A DNA stretch of 64,000 nt, taken from assembly GCA_965243215.1 (NCBI GenBank), contig CBDEUJ010000002.1, forward strand, positions 62,001 through 126,000. The letters run 5' to 3'. Positions within the stretch are counted from its first letter, which is position 1; every line of letters starts with the position of its first letter. Origin of the DNA: JAJEFO01 sp009843725. GTDB taxonomy: Bacteria > Pseudomonadota > Alphaproteobacteria > Rhodobacterales > Rhodobacteraceae. This document shows, one piece after another, positions 50,436 to 58,715 of this stretch. Both the position numbers and the translations under genes were made by a program. The notes beneath the pieces are model-generated. The model saw only the letters and a program-made list of their open reading frames with translations. It was not told the origin of the DNA and did not search any database.

Positions 50436-52586
50436 ATGAAGTCCCGTTTTCTCGCGTTCTTCATGCTGGCCCTGGTTCTGCTGACGCTGATTCCGTTCCT
50501 GCTCTTCGGGATACTGTCGGTTCGCACGTTCGAGGCCCGGCTCCTGCCGGAAGTGGAAAACCAGACGATCAATTCCGGCCTGAGCCTCCAGCGACGCCTC
50601 AATCTCGCGATTGCGTTCTCCGGCGGCTTGGAATCGCTGCGCGGAGTCGAAGAGACGCTGGACGCGACTCGGTCGTTTTCGGCAGGCATGGAGTTTCTGG
50701 CGCTGACGGATCCGGACGGCGAGATTCTCTACCTTTCCGCCAATGATCCGGACAAAGTCGCGGAGACGCTCTCCAAGCTGACCGATCCGGCCCCGATGGC
50801 GATGGCCGAACGGCTTTTCGGCACATGGGAGAAGGTCACGGGCAGGCCGCTCTTCTCTCCGATCGAGATGTCCGGTCGCCGGGTGGGCAATCTGCTCCTG
50901 TCCAGCCTGCCGCTCGGGAGAGATTCCGGCAGTCCCGATGGCTTCCTGCATGCAGGTGTCAATATCGAGGTGATCGATGCATTGACGCGTGACATCTGGT
51001 TTGACATCGTCACTGTGGTGATTGCGGTCGCCCTCGTGGCCATCGAGTTCCTGATCCTGATCTACGCCGCCCTGATCATCCGCCCTCTCTGGATGATCGA
51101 ATTCCTCACGGCCAGGCTGCTGGTCAAGGATCTGCGTTTCGTGCCTGCGTCCCTGTGGGGCGGCGGCATGCAGAAGCTGGTTCGTCGTATCAACGAAGTG
51201 ATCTGGCGGGGCGTTGACGTTGCCAAGACGCGCGCGGGCGAAATTGGCCTGCTTTTGCCGGGTGCCGACGGTCCGCGGCCGATTCGGTCTCCTGCCGTCT
51301 CCTACATTCGCCTGCCCTTGTTCATGTTCTTCCTCTCGGAAGCCATCCTGCGACCGATCCTGCCGCAGTTTCTCGGGCAGTTTGCGCCGCCAGACAGCGA
51401 CCCGGGACTGCGGATCGGCCAGATCATGGCCGGCTTCATGGCGGCGTCCCTGGTTTCGGTGCTTGTCGGCTCGGTTCTTGCGGAGCGTTTCGGCGCCCGG
51501 CGCGTTTTCTTCTGGGGCGCCGTCCTTAGTGCCGGCGGCATAGCGGGCCATCTCGCCGCACAAGGCTTTGCCAGCATCCTGCTTTCGAGGTCGCTTACGG
51601 GATTCGGCTACGGGCTGGTTTATGCGGCGGCGCAGATCTACATCAGCCAGCATGCAAAGCGTGATCGCCGAAGCTCCGGGTTTTCCGTGTTCTTTGCCGT
51701 GGTCGTCTCCGCCGAAATCTGTGGTCCGGCCTTGGGTGGCGTGTTGGCGGACAGGCTTGGCCTGGCCTCCGCGCTGGTGGCGGCCACTGTCGTCGCAGCA
51801 GTTTCGGCAATGCTCTGCATGCTCGTCATCTCGCGTCTGGTGCCTGATCTGACGGATGCGTCGGCAACGCCGGAGGATGTTGCCGAGGGAGAGGCCGGAA
51901 CCGATGTCGCGCGACAGCTGCCCGGCGTGCAATGGAATGCGTTCCGGACAGTCCTGCTGAACCCGAGATTCATGGTAGCGATGATCTGTTTCGCGATTCC
52001 GGCCAAGGCGCTCCTGACCGGGGGCCTGTTCCTCCTGATGCCGCTTGCCGTCGTGGGGTCGGGAGGCAGCGTCGCGGACAGCGCCCGGGTGCTCATGGCC
52101 TATGGCATCGCCATCCTGCTGCTGGCGCCGGTCATGTCGCCGCTCGCCGATCGCTGGCGAAAGTTCCATCTTTGGGTAGCCGTCGGCTGCGGCGTCGCGG
52201 GGATAGGGCTCGTCCTGCCTCACACGCTGCACACGCTCGGCCACGAAGGATTGATCGTGCTCATGGTCGCCACCTTGCTCTTTGGTGTCGGCCAGACCTT
52301 GTCCATCCCGGCTCAGATCAGCTATCTCATGCATGTGTCCGAGACGCGAGGCCCCAGCACCAGCGCAGGCGCGGTGCTAGGTGTCTTTCGTTTCATCGAG
52401 CGCTTGGGCTCGCTTGTTGGCCCTTTGGTCGCGAGCGGCTTGCTGCTGGCGTCGACACCGGAGGAGGCGCTTATGTTGATGGGCATTGCAGCCGTGCTGC
52501 TGATGGCCTGCGGATTGAGCTGGTATCTGGCTTTCGGGGATCAGGAAGAGGGAGATGCGATTCGTGCCTTGCTTTTCGAGACGTGA
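50436..52586 (+). CDS. Cache-like sensor fused to an MFS transporter
   Basis: The 716-residue protein begins with a helix (FFMLALVLLTLIPFLLFGIL), a periplasmic sensor region with the Cache-like pattern LALTDPDGEILYLS, and a second helix (IVTVVIAVALVAIEFLILIYAALII). From about residue 290 it continues into a complete 12-helix MFS domain (MAGFMAASLVSVLVGSVLAERFGARRVFF, SRSLTGFGYGLVYAAAQIY, GPALGGVLADR). Fusion of a two-helix sensor to a transporter is unusual. It could be a transceptor that couples transport to the phosphatase pathway. It starts one base after the upstream stop. Confidence 0.75.
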   Translation: MKSRFLAFFMLALVLLTLIPFLLFGILSVRTFEARLLPEVENQTINSGLSLQRRLNLAIAFSGGLESLRGVEETLDATRSFSAGMEFLALTDPDGEILYLSANDPDKVAETLSKLTDPAPMAMAERLFGTWEKVTGRPLFSPIEMSGRRVGNLLLSSLPLGRDSGSPDGFLHAGVNIEVIDALTRDIWFDIVTVVIAVALVAIEFLILIYAALIIRPLWMIEFLTARLLVKDLRFVPASLWGGGMQKLVRRINEVIWRGVDVAKTRAGEIGLLLPGADGPRPIRSPAVSYIRLPLFMFFLSEAILRPILPQFLGQFAPPDSDPGLRIGQIMAGFMAASLVSVLVGSVLAERFGARRVFFWGAVLSAGGIAGHLAAQGFASILLSRSLTGFGYGLVYAAAQIYISQHAKRDRRSSGFSVFFAVVVSAEICGPALGGVLADRLGLASALVAATVVAAVSAMLCMLVISRLVPDLTDASATPEDVAEGEAGTDVARQLPGVQWNAFRTVLLNPRFMVAMICFAIPAKALLTGGLFLLMPLAVVGSGGSVADSARVLMAYGIAILLLAPVMSPLADRWRKFHLWVAVGCGVAGIGLVLPHTLHTLGHEGLIVLMVATLLFGVGQTLSIPAQISYLMHVSETRGPSTSAGAVLGVFRFIERLGSLVGPLVASGLLLASTPEEALMLMGIAAVLLMACGLSWYLAFGDQEEGDAIRALLFET

Positions 52587-53595
52587 GCTGCTTGCCGGGT
52601 CACTGGCCTTCGCAGCGGCCGGTTCGATGCCCGCCCGCGTACGCGCGGATGCGGCGGGCAAGTCCGTGTTCATGGTTCTGTGGCGTGGCGAAACCGAAGT
52701 CGAGGAAGGCTTTCGCGCATATTTCGCCGAAGCCGGCGTTTCCATCGACATCACGGTTCGGTCCCTGGACCGGGACGTGACCAGGCTGCCGTCCATCATA
52801 GAGGAGATTCAGCGCGTCGAACCCGATCTCGTGTACACTTGGGGCACGTCGGTCACGCTTGGCATTGCCGGCCGGGATCCCGAACTGGCGGGAGGTCCGG
52901 ACGACTATCCGCCCATGGTTCTCGATCGGCCGGTCCTGTTCACGATGGTTTCGCAGCCCGTACGCTCCCGTATCATTAAGTCGTTCGGGCCGACGGGCCG
53001 GAACGTGACCGGCGTCAGTCACATCGTGCCGGTGGAAACGCAGGTCAGCGCGATGCTTGCCTACATGCCGGTGGACCGCATCGCGGTTATTTTCACCCCC
53101 ACGGAGACGAATTCGGTGCTGGCTGTCGAACAGCTCGCCGTTCTGGGAGATCGTGAAGGCATCCGGATCGACGAATTTCCGGTGCCGCTGGATTCCGAAG
53201 GCAATCCCAGCCGGGAAGCCCTGCCGGCAATTATCGACGAGGCCGCGGACGGCGGGCCGCAATTCCTCTACCTGGGACCTGACAGCTTCATCGGCGAGCA
53301 CGCGAAGTACATCACCGGCCTTGCGAACGAGAGGCGGCTCCCCTCCTTTGCATCGACCGAGCGGATGCTTGCCTCGTCGGATGCACTGTACGGACTGGTA
53401 GCGCCCTACCGGAAGGTCGGGCGTTTCACGGCCGAGAAGGCGGAGCAAGTGCTTTGCGGCGAGAAGGCCGTTTCGGACATTCCCGTCGAGGTGATGCCGG
53501 AATTTTCGTACCAGATCCGGGCGGATGTCGCCCAGTCTCTCAACATCCTGCCCAATCTCTCGCTTCTCGACTACGCGGAAATCATCGGCCAATGA
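52555..53595 (+). CDS. ABC-type substrate-binding protein (TrpX/ABC_sub_bind family), Tat-exported
   Basis: The 346-residue protein has a twin-arginine-like leader (FSRRELLAGSLAFAAAGSMPARVRA). A two-lobed periplasmic binding fold of the ABC_sub_bind type follows, with PDLVYTWGTSVTLGIAGRD, NVTGVSHIVPVETQ and GLVAPYRKVGRFTAEKAEQVL. No ABC permease or ATPase is in the operon. It may therefore present a ligand to the membrane sensors rather than feed a transporter. It overlaps the preceding gene by 32 bp. Confidence 0.82.
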   Translation: MRFVPCFSRRELLAGSLAFAAAGSMPARVRADAAGKSVFMVLWRGETEVEEGFRAYFAEAGVSIDITVRSLDRDVTRLPSIIEEIQRVEPDLVYTWGTSVTLGIAGRDPELAGGPDDYPPMVLDRPVLFTMVSQPVRSRIIKSFGPTGRNVTGVSHIVPVETQVSAMLAYMPVDRIAVIFTPTETNSVLAVEQLAVLGDREGIRIDEFPVPLDSEGNPSREALPAIIDEAADGGPQFLYLGPDSFIGEHAKYITGLANERRLPSFASTERMLASSDALYGLVAPYRKVGRFTAEKAEQVLCGEKAVSDIPVEVMPEFSYQIRADVAQSLNILPNLSLLDYAEIIGQ

Positions 53596-54338
53596 CCGTG
53601 ACCCCCCTCCCAGCGGGCCCAGGCAAAAACGTGGGGAGGGACATGCTGCGCGATGTCGCCGAAAGCTGCCTGGACCGGTCGGCTGGTGACATTCCTGTCG
53701 GCACCGGCCTGCGGCTCGCCACGATGGAAGACATTCCGGCGCTTGTCGAGATCATCGACTGGGCGGCCTGCCAGGCGCAACGGGAAGGCCTGTTCCTGCG
53801 CATGTCCGAGGCATTCCTGGCCAGCTTCGTCCGGGACGGGATCGTGCTTCTTCCGGTATCGGACAGCAAGATTCTCGGATACAGCAACGCGATGCAGGCA
53901 AACAGCGACCATCCGCCCTTCCTTGCCGGACCTTACAGTCAGGCACCGGGTCTCCTCTTTGGCACCGTGCTCGGCCCCGAGGCGCGTGCCCAGGGCTGGC
54001 ATGGCAGGTTGATTCGGGTCCGTATGGACATCTTTCGCAAGGCCGGACTTGCTTCCGTGCAATGCACGGTATCGCCCTACAATCGGGTTTCCCTCGGCAA
54101 CCTTCTGGCTGCAGGGTTCCGCGCCTACGGATTGAAGGACATGCTTGACGGACATCCTCGATTTCTGCTTCGGCATGACTTTGAACAAAGGGAGATGCCG
54201 GGCCCGTACTGCAAGCTGGCGCTGCCGAAGTCAGGAAGCGTGGCGGACCACGGGGCTTTGCTGGCAGACGGCTATGTCGGCGTGATCCTGGAACGGGGAG
54301 AGGCCAACGCCCTTTGCTACGTGGCGGGCTCTGGGTAG
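53592..54338 (+). CDS. GNAT-like N-acyltransferase domain protein
   Basis: The 248-residue cytoplasmic protein has a GNAT-like core: GLRLATMEDIPALVEII at the start, then LLFGTVLGPEARAQGWHGRLIRVRMDIFRKAGLASVQCTV (acetyl-CoA loop region) and SLGNLLAAGFRAYGLKDMLDG. The acetyl-CoA loop is not a perfect Q/RxxGxG/A. The ATG overlaps the preceding stop. The substrate is unknown. Its place between the binding protein and the phosphatase suggests a regulatory modification role. Confidence 0.6.
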   Translation: MTVTPLPAGPGKNVGRDMLRDVAESCLDRSAGDIPVGTGLRLATMEDIPALVEIIDWAACQAQREGLFLRMSEAFLASFVRDGIVLLPVSDSKILGYSNAMQANSDHPPFLAGPYSQAPGLLFGTVLGPEARAQGWHGRLIRVRMDIFRKAGLASVQCTVSPYNRVSLGNLLAAGFRAYGLKDMLDGHPRFLLRHDFEQREMPGPYCKLALPKSGSVADHGALLADGYVGVILERGEANALCYVAGSG

Positions 54339-54365
54339 GGTCGCGGGGGTCGACGGTTCGGAAAG

Positions 54366-56288
54366 ATGGCGGCAAGCTCCACAAAGCACGGAACCCGGAA
54401 GGGGCGAAGCCTGCGGCGCGGGATCACCATGATTGCTGCGGCGGCCCTTGTGGCGGTCTCGGGAATCATCATCGCCTACGCGGAATTCCGCTATGACCTC
54501 GTGAGCCGGAGATACGAGTCATCCTGGATCGAAGTGCAGTCGGATTTGCTCGACACGATGCTGGAACTCTATCGCGGGCGATTGGGGGACGTTTCAAGGA
54601 CGGTTGTCCTGGATGCCGAGATTGACACGGCGCTGAGAAACGGCAGCTCGGACGATCTCAACAGGGTGCTTGAGCAGGTCAGGAACACGGTGCGTGCGCG
54701 GCCCGAATTCGCCGTGCTTTCCGCCTCGGGGCAGATTCTGGCCGCCACGGGCGACAAGGCCGGACTGGTCGAATCGGGCGCGGTCCAGGAAAGAGCCACG
54801 GATGCCATTAGAAACCGCATCATCGTCGCTCCAAGCGGCTCGCCGTTCCTCGTGCACTATGCACCGGTAAGGCGCGGCGACGCCGTCGTGGCGCAGGTCG
54901 TGGCGTATCTTGAAATCAGCGACGGGATCTCGTTCTTTTTTCCGGATCTGATCGGGCTGGCACTTTCGCGACCGGAGGGCGGGCTGCTCGGGCTTGCGGG
55001 AGATGTGCCGGCATTCGAATCCGCCCTTCCGGAACCCGATGGACAGGCGCGGCATCAGATCATGTCCAGCCCGGATGGCAGGCGTTTCGACGTGACGACC
55101 CTGCCGCTGAGGGACGAAGACGGAAACTTCTCCGGCGAGCTCGTTCTCCTGAGGGACATCTCTGACGCCTTGGAGCGCGAGGAAGTGCTGGCCACGCTGG
55201 CGTTGTCGTCGGTGCTGGTCATCGTCCTTCTTTCGCTCGGGCTGCTTGCGCGGGCGCTTCGCCTCGGGTTCCGGCCCTTGGGGGCAGTGGTGTATCTGCT
55301 CGATGCCATGGCGCGCGGTGAAACCGGCCTGCGCATGCGAAACGTTGAGCCGCCCCCGGAGCCCGAGAGTGACGTCGAAGGGGTGCCTGAACGGTTTGCG
55401 TACCACAGCGTCGCCAGGAAGGGCCAGAAGCCCGACACTTCCGGCTCGACGAGTCTTGTCCAGCGGTCGGTAGCGGAAATAGATACGCTTCTTGACACGG
55501 TCGAGCGGTTCCGCGCCAGCATCGACGCCCGGAACGCCTTGATCGCCGTCCAGGAGCAGCTCGAGAGCGCAAGGCGTATCCAGCAATCGCTGCTTCCGGA
55601 GGACTTTGACCTGCATCCCGGTCTCGACTTCAGCGGGCGGATGCGTGCCGCCCAGGATGTCGGGGGGGATTTCTTCGACGCTTTCCCGGTGGACGACGGT
55701 CGCGTAGCGGCAGTGATCGCGGACGTGTCCGGCAAAGGCATCGCCGCGGCACTCTTTGCCGCGCAGGCGAGTGTTGTTTTGCGGTCGCATTGCCAAACGC
55801 CCGAAAACCTGCCCGAGCAGATAAAGGCGGCGAACAATGCGCTTTGCCAACGCAACCCTGAAGAGATGTTCCTTACCGCGATCGTGGCCTTCATTACGCC
55901 GCGAACGGGTGAGGTTGCCTTCGTCAATGCGGGTCACTGCCCACCAATGATCGCTGGCGCTGACGGCAAGGTCAGGCTTGAGATGAGGCCGCCCAATCTC
56001 GTGCTCGGCGTCCTTCCGGACGTGGACTGGTCGCTGCATCACCTGACCTTGAATCCCGGCGAGAGCCTGCTCCTTCACAGCGACGGATTCGACGAAGCGC
56101 AGACAAAGGAAGGCGAGATACTCGGCCGGGACAGCGCCATGGAAATATTTGAAAGGGTGATTGGCGCGGGGCAGGGTCAGGATTGCGCGGACGTGTCGGA
56201 ACGCATTCTTGAAGAAATCGACCAGTTTGCGGGGGACGCGCCGCAGGCTGACGACATTACGTTGATAACGATGAGACGGGTCGGCTGA
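54366..56288 (+). CDS. RsbU-like membrane PP2C (SpoIIE-type) phosphatase
   Basis: The 640-residue protein has two membrane helices (about 22-42 and 280-300) flanking a periplasmic Cache-like domain, a HAMP-like linker and a coiled coil. The PPM/SpoIIE phosphatase domain contains QQSLLPED, RMRAAQDVGGDFFDAFPVDDGRVAAVIADVSGKG, the metal-binding GHCPP region, LLLHSDGFDEA and QADDITLITMRR. It would dephosphorylate the STAS protein and so switch the RsbW-like kinase to its other partner. It is the last gene of the operon and supplies the sensory input. Confidence 0.93.
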   Translation: MAASSTKHGTRKGRSLRRGITMIAAAALVAVSGIIIAYAEFRYDLVSRRYESSWIEVQSDLLDTMLELYRGRLGDVSRTVVLDAEIDTALRNGSSDDLNRVLEQVRNTVRARPEFAVLSASGQILAATGDKAGLVESGAVQERATDAIRNRIIVAPSGSPFLVHYAPVRRGDAVVAQVVAYLEISDGISFFFPDLIGLALSRPEGGLLGLAGDVPAFESALPEPDGQARHQIMSSPDGRRFDVTTLPLRDEDGNFSGELVLLRDISDALEREEVLATLALSSVLVIVLLSLGLLARALRLGFRPLGAVVYLLDAMARGETGLRMRNVEPPPEPESDVEGVPERFAYHSVARKGQKPDTSGSTSLVQRSVAEIDTLLDTVERFRASIDARNALIAVQEQLESARRIQQSLLPEDFDLHPGLDFSGRMRAAQDVGGDFFDAFPVDDGRVAAVIADVSGKGIAAALFAAQASVVLRSHCQTPENLPEQIKAANNALCQRNPEEMFLTAIVAFITPRTGEVAFVNAGHCPPMIAGADGKVRLEMRPPNLVLGVLPDVDWSLHHLTLNPGESLLLHSDGFDEAQTKEGEILGRDSAMEIFERVIGAGQGQDCADVSERILEEIDQFAGDAPQADDITLITMRRVG

Positions 56289-56315
56289 GCGCGAGCGCAC
56301 CGGCGGCGCTCCCTG

Positions 56316-57206
56316 TCATTGCGGCTGTCGCTGGGTCCGGGCAAGTGACGTGCCTCCGGTCGGCTGGACCGGGTTACGTGCATGAACCGTTCTGTAGGCA
56401 CGCGGTGTCACGCCGTAGTGCGCACGAAAGAGCTTGTAGAAATGGCTCATGTTCTCGATCCCGCAATCAAGCGCAACGCCGGAAATTGACTGATCGCTGG
56501 AGCCGAGGGCCATCGCGGCGTACTGCATCCGGATCCTGTTGACGTAGACAGACGGCGTGATTCCAAGATGAAGCTTGGCCATCCGGCAGACGTGTTCGTG
56601 CCCGCGCCCGGCAGCGGTCACGAACCCGTTCGCGCCACGGCGGAACACTTCCGGGTGCTGCGCAGCCTGGCAGGCCATCGCGAGCCATGGCGGCATGGCC
56701 GCGTGGCCCGTGACTGCATAGTCCACGACCCGCGTCATCATCGCGAGCAGGAAGTTCTCGATCCGAGCGAGGCTGCGTCTTGCTGTCTGCAGTTCCAGCG
56801 CCGTGTTGATGGCGCGCTCCATTCGAGGACCGTGCAACTGGTGCACTTCGGGCATTGCGCTGTCCGTCCAGAAGTAGCGGCCGGCCAGGTCATCCCGGTA
56901 ACGTTCTACCAGATGGTCTGCGCTTTCAGTTCGGAACATCACGTTGATGATCCGGCATCCGGTCCGCCGCCTCGCGCGAAACCAGTGGCGGTCGTCGGGA
57001 CGGACGAAAAGGAGCGCACCCTCGTTCAGGAGCGCCGTTTCGCCGTTGACCCAGTGCCATGCGGCGCCCCGCTCGATCAGGGAGAGCTCGTAGTAGTCAT
57101 GCGTGTGGGCAAATCGGGGAGGGGCGGAGTCGAGCGAGCTCCACGTGAAGTCATAGGTTGCGCCGTCCGACAGGCTGTCGGCGATCAGGAAGCGGCGGGT
57201 TTCCAT
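56316..57206 (-). CDS. AraC-family transcriptional regulator with cupin sensor
   Basis: The 296-residue protein has an N-terminal cupin (FAHTHDYYELSLIERG) and a C-terminal double HTH (HVCRMAKLHLGITPSVYVNRIRMQYAAMAL and SISGVALDCGIENMSHFYKLFRAHYGVTPRAYR). It binds a small ligand and activates transcription. The start METRRFLIADS was chosen because the conserved sequence begins there. It converges with the phosphatase gene and lies at the edge of the Mu-like element. Confidence 0.92.
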   Translation of the reverse strand: METRRFLIADSLSDGATYDFTWSSLDSAPPRFAHTHDYYELSLIERGAAWHWVNGETALLNEGALLFVRPDDRHWFRARRRTGCRIINVMFRTESADHLVERYRDDLAGRYFWTDSAMPEVHQLHGPRMERAINTALELQTARRSLARIENFLLAMMTRVVDYAVTGHAAMPPWLAMACQAAQHPEVFRRGANGFVTAAGRGHEHVCRMAKLHLGITPSVYVNRIRMQYAAMALGSSDQSISGVALDCGIENMSHFYKLFRAHYGVTPRAYRTVHARNPVQPTGGTSLARTQRQPQ

Positions 57207-57632
57207 GAATGCCGATATTCCACAACTTAAGGCGTCCTTGTAAACGGACTCTGGGATTGGCAAAAACGCTGGAAGACCCAGGAAGTGCCCGGACTAGTCC
57301 GGTCTAGTCCGGCCTAGGGCGACCAAAGGCGACCGGGAGTGCGCGGAAACCCGTGGGAACAAAACCCTTGCAAACAAGGCCGATGCGCGCTCAGTGACCC
57401 GCTCTGGCGCTCTTGGGTGCAGGCATTCGCCCAGACACGTGACGCGCCCGAATTGCCGCGTTGCAGCGCAACTTTCCGCGCTGCGGCGGACTCTGGGTTT
57501 GGCAAAAAAAATCGGCCAAAATCGGCCCCAAAACGGCCATTTTTGCCAATTTAACATAATACCGAATCGAAACGTTGGACTCACCGCCGTCTCTTAAAAA
57601 TATGTCGTTTTTGGACCACTTTTCCTCGAGGT
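57207..57632 (+). other. 426-bp interval with repeats at the left border of the Mu-like element
   Basis: There is no supported gene. A 21-bp near-direct repeat (GGACTCTGGGATTGGCAAAA at 57246, GGACTCTGGGTTTGGCAAAA at 57488) lies 242 bp apart. CTAGTCCGG is repeated around 57295-57310. An AT-rich inverted repeat (TTGGCAAAAA...TTTTTGCCAA) spans about 57499-57549. These may be transposase-binding sites or the element's left end. Without the right end the border cannot be fixed. Confidence 0.4.
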
Positions 57633-57645
57633 CTAAAAACGACAT
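57602..57645 (+). repeat. 14-bp inverted repeat (ATGTCGTTTTTGGA / TCTAAAAACGACAT)
   Basis: The arms at 57602-57615 and 57632-57645 pair with one mismatch around a 16-bp spacer. The repeat overlaps the 3' end of the small minus-strand gene and lies left of the MuA-like genes. It is a candidate terminator or transposase/repressor site. Confidence 0.5.
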
Positions 57646-57941
57646 TCCTGGTCGCTCCTGATATCGTCCAGGACGCCCGAAATCGGGATGTGCACGCCCT
57701 CCGTCGAAGCCAGCATCGCGGCCAGGATTCGGACTGACTTGGCAAGGCACGAAACGGACGCCGCGTCCGGCGACCTGCCCGGCTTCCAGTCGGGATAGGG
57801 CGCGTGGCCCGAAAGCGATTCCAGGATCGCCCGGCAGTCGGCTGGATATGCCTGGGCACGACGCGCACGCGCCCCGCGATCCGCGCTTTCGGCAAGCGCC
57901 GCGACTCGGTGCATCACGGGGATCAGGTCGGGTGCCGCCAT
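57633..57941 (-). CDS. 102-residue hypothetical protein, divergent from the phage early genes
   Basis: ATG 57941 is preceded by AAGGGAAGG. The protein (MAAPDLIPVMHRVAALAESA, later SLSGHAPYPDWKPG and CLAKSVRILAAMLASTEGVHIPISGVL) has balanced composition and a helical pattern. No family is recognised. Its divergent orientation, in the place where Mu-like phages put a repressor, makes a regulatory role conceivable, but I see no clear HTH. Confidence 0.45.
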   Translation of the reverse strand: MAAPDLIPVMHRVAALAESADRGARARRAQAYPADCRAILESLSGHAPYPDWKPGRSPDAASVSCLAKSVRILAAMLASTEGVHIPISGVLDDIRSDQECRF

Positions 57942-58094
57942 GCCTTCCCTTCGAGTTTGAGAATCCCCTTGCACTCGCCCCGGAGTCGGTGGATGGTCGT
58001 GGCGCTGGCCGGATGAAGCCGACCAGCGCCGGACGCGCCAAGCTATCACCCAAGGCACGACCCGGAAACAACCTAGGTGAATAGGAGGTTTCCA

Positions 58095-58403
58095 ATGGAA
58101 GCTATATCCCCAACAGAACCCGGTCCGCAACCTGCGAAGGGCGCGATGAAGCAACCGGATCACGTCGGAGCACCGGAGGGTGCCGCTTGGCAGGTGTCCA
58201 TCGGCCTGGCCGCGATGCGTCGCATGGCGCAGCTGATGAACGACAATCTCATGTGCCTGGCAGAAGACGAAAAGGCCGAATGCTGCGCCGATCTTGCGGC
58301 GGGCATCGAGGTTTACGCGCGCCTGCTGGAACTGCCGATGGACCGCGTGAATGACTTCGTTGCCGACCGGTGGTCTCACGACTGCCGTCGCAAGACGCCG
58401 TAA
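58095..58403 (+). CDS. 102-residue hypothetical phage early protein
   Basis: AGGAGG at 58084-58089 precedes ATG 58095. The C-terminal two-thirds are helical (WQVSIGLAAMRRMAQLMNDN, KAECCADLAAGIEVYARLLELPMDRV). No domain is recognised. It is the first rightward gene of the Mu-like element and is followed by a long palindrome. Confidence 0.55.
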   Translation: MEAISPTEPGPQPAKGAMKQPDHVGAPEGAAWQVSIGLAAMRRMAQLMNDNLMCLAEDEKAECCADLAAGIEVYARLLELPMDRVNDFVADRWSHDCRRKTP

Positions 58404-58413
58404 TGACGGCGCA

Positions 58414-58445
58414 GGGCAAATCTGAATCCTGATTCAGATTTGCCC
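58414..58445 (+). repeat. Perfect 15-bp-arm palindrome between phage early genes
   Basis: GGGCAAATCTGAATC and GATTCAGATTTGCCC are exact inverted copies separated by CT. It lies 11 bp after the upstream stop and 9 bp before the HNH gene ATG. It could be an operator for a dimeric repressor or a compact terminator; there is no T-run. Confidence 0.7.
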
Positions 58446-58454
58446 GCCTTCGAC

Positions 58455-58706
58455 ATGGGCGGAGCGAAAAAGCGAAAGGCGATAAGCCGCCGGAAGTGGC
58501 GCAGGATGCGCCGCCAAGCGCTCGCCCGCGCCGGACACCGCTGCGAGCGGTGCGGCGCCCGCCCGCCCCTGGAAGCCCATCACAAGCGCCCTCTGAGCGA
58601 AGGCGGCGGGACGGGCGGACCAATCGTGATGCTTTGCCCTTCCTGCCACGCCGCGATCCACGCGGCGACCGGGGAGCGTTGCACTGCGTCACAAAATCCT
58701 GTATAG
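58455..58706 (+). CDS. Small HNH endonuclease-like protein
   Basis: The roughly 83-residue protein has a basic N-terminus (GGAKKRKAISRRKWRRMRRQ). An HNH fold with zinc-binding pairs follows: RCERCGARPPLEAHHKRPLSEGG and VMLCPSCHAAIH. HNH proteins are common accessory nucleases in phages. I start at ATG 58455; the earlier TTG lies within the palindrome. Confidence 0.72.
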   Translation: MGGAKKRKAISRRKWRRMRRQALARAGHRCERCGARPPLEAHHKRPLSEGGGTGGPIVMLCPSCHAAIHAATGERCTASQNPV

Positions 58707-58707
58707 G
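58679..58707 (+). promoter_or_regulatory. Putative promoter for the MuA-like gene (TTGCAC-17-TATAGG)
   Basis: TTGCAC at 58679 and TATAGG at 58702 are 17 bp apart, within a block (CCTGTATAGGAAA) that recurs at 60910-60922. The predicted start would fall almost at the transposase ATG (58716), implying a very short or absent leader. Alternatively the shared block is an operator. Confidence 0.45.
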
Positions 58708-58715
58708 AAATTGCG

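Noticed and set aside
57294..58094. Several overlapping Arg-rich frames left of the phage genes
   Set aside because: Apart from the 57941-57633 frame, which has a ribosome site and balanced composition, they look like GC-rich shadows.
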